DNA from: Acidiferrobacterales bacterium
Lineage (GTDB): Bacteria; Pseudomonadota; Gammaproteobacteria; Acidiferrobacterales; Sulfurifustaceae
Direction: 5' to 3'
Assembly: GCA_015492195.1 (NCBI GenBank)
Contig: WGFP01000226.1
Span: 1 to 7,446, forward strand
DNA length: 7,446 nucleotides
Shown here: piece by piece, positions 1-5,652 of the stretch
Numbering within the stretch: position 1 is the first letter of the stretch
Layout: every line of letters begins with the position of its first letter
Made by a program: the position numbers and the translations under genes
The notes under the pieces: generated by a model
Seen by the model: only the letters and a program-made list of their open reading frames with translations
Told to the model about the DNA's origin: nothing
Databases searched by the model: none

Positions 1-1424
1 CCCTGGCAGGTATGTTCGCTCAAGATCTCCATCACCCGGCCGTCCGGCGCCAGATGGTCATCCTCGGGAAGGGTCTGCGCCACCCAGGCCCGGTCCGTCA
101 CCTCGAACAAGGCCCCCAGCCGGTTGGAAGCGGTTTCATCCGGACCCATCACCCGGAAATTGCGCGCATCCCTGTTGCGCTGCATCACGTCGCGTAAAAA
201 CGTCCCCATCACCCGGGTGGCCTCGCCCGACACCGCGCCGGGCTTGGGCACCTCCACGGCATAATCGCGATAATCAGGCAGTTTCAGCGCCTTGAGCAAC
301 AGCCCGCCGTTGGCATGGGGATTGGCCCCCATGCGCCGGTCACCCTGGGGCGCCAGTGCCGCCAGTTCCGGAATCAGCGCGCCGTTGTCATCGAAGAGTT
401 CCTCGGGCCGGTAGCTCCTCATCCACCGTTCAAGCAACTTCACGTGGCCCGGGTTCGTCGCCATCTCGGCGAAGGGCACCTGGTGTGAACGCCAGTAATC
501 CTCGGTCTTCTTGCCGTCGACCTCCTTCGGGCCGGTCCAGCCCTTGGGCGTGCGCAGGATAATCATGGGCCATTGGGGGCGTTTGCCAACCCCCTGGGTG
601 CGGGCCTGGCGCTGAATCGCCTTGATCTCGGCGATCACGGTATCGAGGGTCTGCGCCATCCACTGATGCATGGCCTCGGGATCCGATCCCTCGACGAAGT
701 ACGGCTTGTACCCGTAACCCACAAACAGGCTCTCCAGTTCCTCGCGGCTGATCCGCGCCAGCACCGTCGGATTGGCGATCTTGTAGCCGTTTAGGTGCAG
801 CACCGGCAGCACCGCGCCGTCGCGCGCCGGATTGAGGAACTTGTTCGAGTGCCAGGCGGTCGCCAGCGGGCCGGTCTCCGCCTCGCCGTCGCCGACTACG
901 CAGGCCGCGATGAGGTCGGGATTGTCAAAGACGGCGCCGTAGGCATGGGAGAGGGCGTAACCCAGCTCGCCCCCCTCGTGAATGGAGCCGGGGGTCTCGG
1001 GGGCCACGTGGCTGGGAATCCCGCCGGGGAAGGAAAACTGCTTGAACAGCCTTTGCATGCCCTCGGCGTCCCGCCCGATGTTGGGATAGACCTCGCTGTA
1101 GGTCCCTTCCAAATAAGTATTGGCCACCAGCCCCGGTCCGCCATGGCCGGGTCCTGTAATATAGATAACGTTTAGATCATACGCCTTAATGACACGGTTG
1201 AAATGCACGTAGATAAAGTTAAGCCCCGGCGTGGTCCCCCAATGGCCCAGCAGCCGGGGCTTGATGTGCTCGAGCTTCAAGGGTTCTTTCAGCAGCGGGT
1301 TAGCGAGAAGATATATCTGGCCGACGGACAGATAGTTCGCCGCCCGCCAGTAGGCGTCGATCTTCTGCAGCGCTTCCGCCGAAAGCGGGCCCTCCTCAAC
1401 CTTGGATTTCATCGCAGTTTCCAT
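1..1424 (-). CDS. xfp: Phosphoketolase, N-terminal 474 codons (3' end beyond the left edge)
   Basis: Thiamine-diphosphate enzyme of the cytosol. It splits xylulose-5-phosphate (and in many homologues fructose-6-phosphate) with phosphate into acetyl-phosphate plus glyceraldehyde-3-phosphate or erythrose-4-phosphate. The frame is open from the start to the window edge. Visible family motifs: GHWGT at about residues 60-64, GPGHGG 91-96, the SHVAPETPGSIHEGGELG block 138-155, the diphosphate/Mg-binding GDGEAETGP 178-186, LNGYKIANPT 211-220, the SHQVP histidine at 314, and the GPDETASN motif 427-434 carrying the catalytic glutamate. About 40% of a usual ~790-residue protein (rest of the pyrimidine domain and C-terminal domain) is missing off the edge. 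Start: ATG at 1424 stands 7 bases from AGGAGG; an in-frame ATG at 1427, overlapping the upstream stop as TGATG, is the alternative. Coupled to the acetate kinase gene. Substrate preference cannot be decided from the sequence. Family assignment is certain. Confidence 0.96.
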   Translation of the reverse strand, partial: METAMKSKVEEGPLSAEALQKIDAYWRAANYLSVGQIYLLANPLLKEPLKLEHIKPRLLGHWGTTPGLNFIYVHFNRVIKAYDLNVIYITGPGHGGPGLVANTYLEGTYSEVYPNIGRDAEGMQRLFKQFSFPGGIPSHVAPETPGSIHEGGELGYALSHAYGAVFDNPDLIAACVVGDGEAETGPLATAWHSNKFLNPARDGAVLPVLHLNGYKIANPTVLARISREELESLFVGYGYKPYFVEGSDPEAMHQWMAQTLDTVIAEIKAIQRQARTQGVGKRPQWPMIILRTPKGWTGPKEVDGKKTEDYWRSHQVPFAEMATNPGHVKLLERWMRSYRPEELFDDNGALIPELAALAPQGDRRMGANPHANGGLLLKALKLPDYRDYAVEVPKPGAVSGEATRVMGTFLRDVMQRNRDARNFRVMGPDETASNRLGALFEVTDRAWVAQTLPEDDHLAPDGRVMEILSEHTCQ

Positions 1425-1426
1425 CA

Positions 1427-2569
1427 TCAATCCTCCTCATTAAGATTCTGCTGCACAACGTTCAATGCCTCCCGGGCCAGTACCGTGGCCTCGTCCACGG
1501 GGATCACCCACACCTCGGTCGTGCCGGTGGATGCGCTGATACGGGCTTCGTCGCCTACGGTCGCGCGGTTGGCGTCGTCGTCCAGCACGATGCCGCACCA
1601 GTCCATCCCGGCGAGGATCTGCGCACGCACCGATGCGGCGTTTTCGCCCACGCCGCCGCCGAACAGAACGGCGTCGGCGCCGCCCAACGCCGCCAGATAG
1701 GCGCCGATGTACTTACGCGCCCGGTAGCAATACAACGCCACCGCCAAACGGGCGTCGGGATGATCGCTGTCCAGTAACACGCGCATATCGTCGCTCATGC
1801 CGGAGACGCCCAACAGGCCGGATGCCCTGTTTAATAGATGGTCAAGTTCTTCGGGACCCAAACCCTCGTGACGTTGCAGATAGATCAACAATCCAGGGTC
1901 GATATCGCCGGAGCGCGTGGCCATGACCAACCCCTCCAGCGGCGAGAATCCCATCGAGGTGTCCCGCGGCGTGCCGCGATCGACCGCGGTGACCGAACAA
2001 CCGGCCCCGAGTTGCAGCGAGATGACGCGCCCGCCGTCTTCGAGGGCCGGTTTGAGCCGTCGCCATCGCCGCCACATGGCCTGGTGCGCCAGGCCGTGGA
2101 AGCCGTAACGGCGCAGACCGTGCTTGCTGCGCAGATCCCGCGGCAAGGCATAAGTCGCCGCCACCTCCGGCAAGGCGGCGTAAAAGCCGGTGTCGAACAC
2201 GGCGATTTGCGGCACGTCTTTCCCCAAAACGGCTCGACAGGCACGGACCCAGCGCAGGGCGAGCGGATTGTGCAACGGCGCAAGCGGGGCGAGGCGCGCG
2301 ATCTCCGCCTCGATGTCCGCATCGATCACACACGGCGCCGTCAGCTTTCCACCGCCATGCACAATCCGGTGGGCCGTGACGGTAACGTCCGCAATACCAT
2401 GGGTTTGCAAGAACGCAAGCAACGCGCCCTGTTCACCGCCGTCGCGGAGATCAATGCGTGATTCCGCCAACCGCGGCGACAGACGCCCTTCATGCCTAAA
2501 CACCGCGAACCGGACGGACGAACTGCCCGCATTGATGGTTAGAATAATGTGGCGTTCCACGTCAATCAT
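1427..2569 (-). CDS. ackA: Acetate kinase family protein (acetate/propionate kinase), phosphoketolase-linked
   Basis: Cytosolic kinase of the ASKHA fold. Here it would convert the acetyl-phosphate made by the adjacent phosphoketolase into acetate and ATP. It has 380 residues, slightly shorter than the usual ~400. Family signatures: NAGSSS 13-18, HRIVHGG 67-73 (Arg68), PLHNP 98-102, FDTGFY 125-130 (catalytic Asp126), YGFHG 155-159 (His158), DTSMGFSPLEGL 203-214, TRSGDIDPG 218-226 (Arg219), GVSGMSDDMR 254-263, FGGGVGEN 303-310 and IPVDEATVLARE 356-367. Departures: the phosphate-binding motif usually LGNG reads LGAG (Ala189), HGTSH reads HGLAH, FDTAFH reads FDTGFY, and the usual NEE near the C-terminus reads DEA. 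These suggest a divergent subfamily, not a broken gene, since the frame is intact. Start ATG at 2569 has GGAGG only 3 bases upstream; GTG at 2560 (12 bases) is possible. First gene of the ackA-xfp pair. Confidence 0.93.
   Translation of the reverse strand: MIDVERHIILTINAGSSSVRFAVFRHEGRLSPRLAESRIDLRDGGEQGALLAFLQTHGIADVTVTAHRIVHGGGKLTAPCVIDADIEAEIARLAPLAPLHNPLALRWVRACRAVLGKDVPQIAVFDTGFYAALPEVAATYALPRDLRSKHGLRRYGFHGLAHQAMWRRWRRLKPALEDGGRVISLQLGAGCSVTAVDRGTPRDTSMGFSPLEGLVMATRSGDIDPGLLIYLQRHEGLGPEELDHLLNRASGLLGVSGMSDDMRVLLDSDHPDARLAVALYCYRARKYIGAYLAALGGADAVLFGGGVGENAASVRAQILAGMDWCGIVLDDDANRATVGDEARISASTGTTEVWVIPVDEATVLAREALNVVQQNLNEED
1432..1437 (-). promoter_or_regulatory. Ribosome binding site for phosphoketolase, inside the acetate kinase 3' end
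   Basis: A perfect AGGAGG lies within the last codons of the acetate kinase gene. It stands 4 bases before the ATG at 1427 and 7 bases before the ATG at 1424. The better spacing favours 1424. The stop of acetate kinase (TGA, 1429-1427) and the first ATG share one base, which suggests translational coupling. Confidence 0.8.
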
Positions 2570-2572
2570 TCG

Positions 2573-2577
2573 CCTCC
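2573..2577 (-). promoter_or_regulatory. Ribosome binding site for acetate kinase
   Basis: GGAGG lies 3 bases before ATG 2569, which is tighter than usual, and 12 bases before an in-frame GTG at 2560. The NAGSSS strand begins only a few residues later, so both starts give a complete domain. ATG is preferred. Confidence 0.55.
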
Positions 2578-2619
2578 GTATCCAGTGAAATGCGGGGTGA
2601 TATGCGGCGCGACTGCGAC

Positions 2620-2648
2620 AAAATTTCTTGAGGCGGTAGCGGCGTCAA
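2620..2648 (-). promoter_or_regulatory. Candidate sigma-70-type promoter for ackA-xfp
   Basis: On the minus strand TTGACG (2648-2643, five of six consensus bases) is followed after 17 bases by AATTTT (2625-2620, three of six). It lies in the roughly 100-base gap between the cytochrome stop and the acetate kinase start, in the right place for a promoter of the kinase-phosphoketolase pair. The -10 element is weak, so this is a suggestion only. Confidence 0.3.
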
Positions 2649-2671
2649 TCAGCCACTTGATTTCGGCTGTA

Positions 2672-2962
2672 CTATTTTTCTTTCTTATTACTGATCCTGT
2701 CTTTACTATTTTCCTTAAGATACTCCAAAATCAATAAAGTCTGTTTTTTGTTTAGTCCGGATATTGAGTTCATATGCTGTATATGTTTAGTCCATTCCCC
2801 GGCAGTAAACGATTCGGGTTTATATAATTCATGGCATGAACCGCATTTTTTCTTGTAAAGCACTTCTCCAGAATATTTTTCCGCTCCAAATACCGGCGTC
2901 TCGACTGCAATCAAAATAAAAAGAAAGACAAACAAAATACAAAACTTAATGATCCATTTCAT
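2672..2962 (-). CDS. Small exported monohaem cytochrome c
   Basis: A 96-residue protein with one CxxCH haem-attachment motif (CGSCH, residues 40-44), predicted to carry one covalent haem c in the periplasm or on the periplasmic membrane face. Residues 1-26 form a signal peptide or membrane anchor: MKWIIK, then a hydrophobic run to about 20, with a plausible cleavage V-F-G|A at 26/27. After the haem site come a W-x(6)-M pattern and a helical segment (GLNKKQTLLILEYL, 69-82); Met64 is a candidate distal ligand. The tail is lysine-rich. The start is ATG 2962, because AGAGGG sits 6 bases upstream; the in-frame ATG at 2968 abuts that site and a longer frame to 3016 has no site. Codon and base use differ sharply from neighbours: two 60-base lines within it are about 30% G+C against about 60% around it. 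Electron-transfer partner unknown. Confidence 0.85.
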   Translation of the reverse strand: MKWIIKFCILFVFLFILIAVETPVFGAEKYSGEVLYKKKCGSCHELYKPESFTAGEWTKHIQHMNSISGLNKKQTLLILEYLKENSKDRISNKKEK

Positions 2963-2968
2963 GGGCAT

Positions 2969-2974
2969 CCCTCT
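2969..2974 (-). promoter_or_regulatory. Ribosome binding site deciding the cytochrome start
   Basis: AGAGGG lies 6 bases before ATG 2962. The in-frame ATG at 2968 directly abuts it and cannot use it. This fixes the start just ahead of a normal signal peptide. Confidence 0.6.
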
Positions 2975-3084
2975 GTCTATGGTTAGAAACCAGATTCGAA
3001 ATGGGGGGTAATCCATTTAATCCCTAAAACCATCAGATGAAACGAATGATGCATTCAACCCAGTCAAGATAATCATAAGATTCA

Positions 3085-3106
3085 GTGCCTATACGAGGAT
3101 AGGCGC
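3085..3106 (-). terminator. Hairpin downstream of gdhA, possible terminator without a U-tract
   Basis: GTGCCTAT (3085-3092) pairs with ATAGGCGC (3099-3106): an 8-bp stem including one G-T pair, around a 6-base loop. It lies about 60 bases beyond the glutamate dehydrogenase stop and over 100 bases before the cytochrome start. No run of T follows on the minus strand, so it is not a standard intrinsic terminator; it could be a processing or attenuation structure or chance. Confidence 0.3.
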
Positions 3107-3167
3107 GCTGACAGCGGCTACCAGTGTCACAGCCGGACCATGACGAAAAATCCCCATTAGGATACAT

Positions 3168-4427
3168 CTAGAAACCCCGCAACGTGATGGCCTTGGCGAC
3201 CCGCCCGATGGCCAAGTCATAGGCCGCGGTTCGCAGATCAACCCGATGGGAACGGGCGAGGTCCCGCACCTGTTCATAAACGCGCAACAGGCGCTGCTCC
3301 AACCGGTGTAGAACCGTCTCACGATCCCAGGGAAATTCCTGGAGATTTTGCACCCACTCATAGTATGAAGTTAAAACGCCGCCGGCGTTTGCCAGGATAT
3401 CCGGAATGATGACGATTCCCCGATCCCTCAGCGTCGCATCGGCCGTATATGTCACAGGAATGTTGGCGGCCTCGACCACCACCGCGGCCCGTATCGCCGA
3501 GGCATTGTCACAGTTGATGGTGGCCTCCAATGCCGCCGGGATCAGAAAGTCGCACGGCAATTCGAGCAGCTCGGCGTTGCTGATGGGCTCGGTTCCCGCC
3601 AACCCCTCCAGCCACTCCGCTTCCGCGACATGCCGAACCGCAGCGGACACGTCAATCCCCGACTCCGCCGCCACCCCGCCACGGTAGTCGGAAAGGGCGA
3701 TGATGCATGCCCCCATCCGGGCCAGACTCTGCGCAACATGTGAACCCACGTTACCGAAGCCCTGGACCACCACCCGCGCCCCCTCTATCGGCCGCGACAT
3801 TTCACTCGCGACCTTACGGATCACACACGCCACCCCATAACCGGTCGCCTCCAGCCGGCCGGCCGAGCCGCCCAGCTCAAGGGGCTTGCCGGTGACCACG
3901 CCGGGCGTGTAGCCGTGAGCCTTGCTGTACTCTTCCAGGATCCAGGCCATGACCTGCGGATTGGTACCGATGTCCGGGGCCGGGATGTCTTGGTGCACGC
4001 CGAGCAGCGGCACCATTTTCTGGGTAAAGCGCTTGGTCAATACCTCCAAGGCGTCGGCGCCGAGGGTCTTCGGATCGAGGGCGATCCCGCCTTTGGCGCC
4101 GCCAAACGGGACATCCACCAGTGCCGACTTCCACGTCATCAATCGCGCCAGCGCGCGGGTTTCCCCCAAGTTGACCCCGGGATGAAAACGCAGCCCGCCC
4201 TTGAAGGGACCGCGGGCATGGTTGTGCTGAACACGGTATCCAGAAAAAGTATGGAGCACTTCCCGGCCTTGTTGGTGCACCCTCAGTGGAATGCTGATTG
4301 TCGTCTCCCGGAACGGGGCAAGCAGCAATTCGCGCTGCGCCGGTTCCAGCTTCAGGTTGTCAAACGCCCGCTGCAGGAAATGCCCCTGGGTGTCCTGGCA
4401 CTGGCAGTGCTTGCGTTCAACCGGCAT
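3168..4427 (-). CDS. gdhA: NAD-type glutamate dehydrogenase (Glu/Leu/Phe/Val dehydrogenase family)
   Basis: Cytosolic enzyme interconverting glutamate and 2-oxoglutarate plus ammonia, linking carbon and nitrogen metabolism. It has 419 residues, the usual length for the ~420-residue hexameric class. The N-terminal substrate domain shows GPFKGGLRFHP (73-83), TWKSAL (98-103), the catalytic lysine in PFGGAKGG (Lys112) and the catalytic aspartate in PAPDIGT (Asp152). The C-terminal Rossmann domain has GFGNVG (223-228); the second strand ends in an acidic residue (ALSDYRG, Asp247), which favours NAD over NADP. ILANAGG (344-350) is also typical. The start is ATG 4427, with AGGAG 6 bases upstream; a TTG at 4430 is less likely. 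A short N-terminal stretch contains CQC (8-10), not a family hallmark. Leucine or phenylalanine dehydrogenase is less likely given the length and motifs. The ~127-base gap upstream and 200-base gap downstream suggest its own transcript. Confidence 0.93.
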   Translation of the reverse strand: MPVERKHCQCQDTQGHFLQRAFDNLKLEPAQRELLLAPFRETTISIPLRVHQQGREVLHTFSGYRVQHNHARGPFKGGLRFHPGVNLGETRALARLMTWKSALVDVPFGGAKGGIALDPKTLGADALEVLTKRFTQKMVPLLGVHQDIPAPDIGTNPQVMAWILEEYSKAHGYTPGVVTGKPLELGGSAGRLEATGYGVACVIRKVASEMSRPIEGARVVVQGFGNVGSHVAQSLARMGACIIALSDYRGGVAAESGIDVSAAVRHVAEAEWLEGLAGTEPISNAELLELPCDFLIPAALEATINCDNASAIRAAVVVEAANIPVTYTADATLRDRGIVIIPDILANAGGVLTSYYEWVQNLQEFPWDRETVLHRLEQRLLRVYEQVRDLARSHRVDLRTAAYDLAIGRVAKAITLRGF

Positions 4428-4433
4428 CAATGT

Positions 4434-4438
4434 CTCCT
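4434..4438 (-). promoter_or_regulatory. Ribosome binding site for glutamate dehydrogenase
   Basis: AGGAG lies 6 bases before ATG 4427, and this spacing selects that ATG over the in-frame TTG three bases earlier. Confidence 0.65.
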
Positions 4439-4554
4439 GTCGGCTCCTGGCCGTGTTTGATGGCTGCTATCGGCGCTTATGATGTTTGCTATTCAAGCGG
4501 CAAAGAGACCGTTCGACATCCTGTGGACCATCGGCCTATTCCAGGCGTACGTCT

Positions 4555-5214
4555 TCACACATTCGGCACCGGCGCCCGCAAGAACGCCCGCCATCGATTC
4601 AGCGGCGGGAAGAACGCCGGCGTGCGCCGGGCATAATCGGCGTAGGCCCGGCCGAACCGCTCGTACATGATCCGTTCCTCGGAACGGGCCAGGCGCACAT
4701 AGGCGTACACCAGTATCGGCGCCATCAGCACCGTAAGCAGCGTCGGCCATTGCACCAGAAAACCGATAATGATCAGAAACAACCCGGTGTACTGGGGATG
4801 ACGGGCGAAGGCGTATACCCCGTTCGCCACCAGCTTCCCGTGGGCCCTGTGCACCTGGCGCCAACCCTTGGACAACAGGACATAGCCGCCCAGCAACAAC
4901 GTCAGACTCAGCCCCATTACCGTCGCCCATGCCAGGGTGGAGCCGCCAAACACAACCACCCAGAGGTGACCGTATTTGTGGGTAAAGGGCTCAAGTACCG
5001 GATAGGCCTCGCCCAACCAGCCGGTGAGCAGGTAGATTGTTAACGGGAAGCCGTACATCTCGGAGAACAGCGCCACAAAAAAAGCGGTCACCAGCCCCAG
5101 GTTGCGCCACTCCGCCCGGCCTTTGGGGGCCAGGAAACTGAAGGCAAAAAACAGGAACAGGCCGATACTCAAGGCGACCACGATCCACATGCCATAGGTG
5201 TATGTCTCGGTCAT
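4555..5214 (-). CDS. Integral-membrane methyltransferase, isoprenylcysteine carboxyl / phospholipid N-methyltransferase superfamily
   Basis: A 219-residue inner-membrane protein expected to use S-adenosylmethionine. The superfamily signature is clear in the C-terminal half: GVYAFARHPQYTG (132-144), a hydrophobic hairpin (about 145-173), then RLARSEERIMYERFGRAYADYARRTP, with the paired glutamates 179-180 and the FG-x-x-Y-x-x-Y-x-x-R pattern. Hydrophobic segments lie at about 9-29, 38-55, 85-114 and 145-173, so four or five membrane passes. The substrate (isoprenylated thiol, phospholipid or another small membrane molecule) cannot be deduced. The start is taken as ATG 5214; GAGG directly abuts it and a GGGG lies further upstream, so the ribosome site is poor, and a TTG at 5238 would add eight residues. 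It follows the redoxin gene by about 110 bases and precedes gdhA by about 127. Its place beside a copper pump suggests an envelope or metal-stress role; this is inference. Confidence 0.8.
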   Translation of the reverse strand: MTETYTYGMWIVVALSIGLFLFFAFSFLAPKGRAEWRNLGLVTAFFVALFSEMYGFPLTIYLLTGWLGEAYPVLEPFTHKYGHLWVVVFGGSTLAWATVMGLSLTLLLGGYVLLSKGWRQVHRAHGKLVANGVYAFARHPQYTGLFLIIIGFLVQWPTLLTVLMAPILVYAYVRLARSEERIMYERFGRAYADYARRTPAFFPPLNRWRAFLRAPVPNV

Positions 5215-5324
5215 CCTCGAAACCCCGTCGATGTGCAATTATCGCCGGCTACCGGGCCCATGCACCGTCGACCTCAGGCGCACCGACGCCCAAGGTGCCG
5301 GATTAATGAATTAATACTGTCAGG

Positions 5325-5552
5325 TCAGCGTGCCGAGAAAATTTGTTTGAGTTCACCGGTGCTTGGATGGCCCCGGAAAACCACTTTCTCGTCGACCACT
5401 AAATTTGGAGAGTGGCGGATGCCATAACGTGCCGTGACGTCCGGCTGATCCTCGACAAAAACGAGTTCGTAGGCGATGCCCAGCTCCTTAAGCTCGCGCT
5501 CCAGGTTCGGCCGGTGGCTGCATGACTTCGTTGCGATAATCTTGACGTTCAT
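5325..5552 (-). CDS. Small thioredoxin/glutaredoxin-fold protein with a single active-site cysteine
   Basis: A 75-residue cytosolic protein with the compact thioredoxin fold: strand (VKIIAT), active-site turn, helix (PNLERELKELG), strand (AYELVFVED), short helix, the cis-proline segment R-H-S-P-N-L (Pro49), a strand pair (VVDEKVVFRG) and a final helix (STGELKQIF). The active-site turn is Cys11-Ser-His-Arg14, where dithiol members have CxxC, so only the nucleophilic cysteine is left. It could act as a glutathione-dependent monothiol redoxin, a deglutathionylase or a metal/thiol carrier, but not by the usual dithiol cycle. Start ATG 5552 has AAGGAG 8 bases upstream (5561-5566). It lies about 100 bases after the copper ATPase on the same strand and may share its transcript. 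The exact family and partner are not recognised. Confidence 0.8.
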   Translation of the reverse strand: MNVKIIATKSCSHRPNLERELKELGIAYELVFVEDQPDVTARYGIRHSPNLVVDEKVVFRGHPSTGELKQIFSAR

Positions 5553-5560
5553 AGCGCAGA

Positions 5561-5566
5561 CTCCTT
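5561..5566 (-). promoter_or_regulatory. Ribosome binding site for the redoxin gene
   Basis: AAGGAG lies 8 bases before ATG 5552, a strong site with normal spacing. It supports this short reading frame as a real gene. Confidence 0.65.
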
Positions 5567-5652
5567 TTCGTTAGCCATGAGGCCCGTGGAAGTTAACGTA
5601 CTTGCCCGCCCAAAAACCGACAGAAACCACCAATATTCCACCGCCACAGCCG

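Noticed and set aside
1838..2461. 207-codon plus-strand open frame
   Set aside because: It is antisense to the acetate kinase gene, whose family motifs run unbroken through it. The translation is arginine/glutamine-rich with no domain look, as expected of a shadow in GC-rich DNA.
2650..2669. Stem CAGCC / GGCTG just after the cytochrome stop
   Set aside because: It is only 5 bp with a 10-base loop and no T-run follows on the minus strand, so it is not supportable as a terminator.
2549..2737. 62-codon plus-strand frame with a hydrophobic stretch
   Set aside because: It spans the ackA start, the spacer and the antisense of the lysine-rich cytochrome tail. The hydrophobic run is just the complement of AAA/GAA codons, and no convincing ribosome site was seen.
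4486..5043. 185-codon plus-strand open frame
   Set aside because: It is opposite the membrane methyltransferase and has a His/Arg/Gln-rich composition without recognisable motifs.
5253..5300. Near-repeat GCACCGTCG / GCACCGACG in the redoxin-methyltransferase spacer
   Set aside because: Two imperfect 9-base copies in GC-rich DNA are within chance, and there is no third copy or clear symmetry.
5302..5315. AT-rich repeat ATTAAT-GA-ATTAAT upstream of the methyltransferase gene
   Set aside because: It could be an operator or -10 region, but ATTAAT is itself palindromic and no matching -35 element is clear. It is too short to call.
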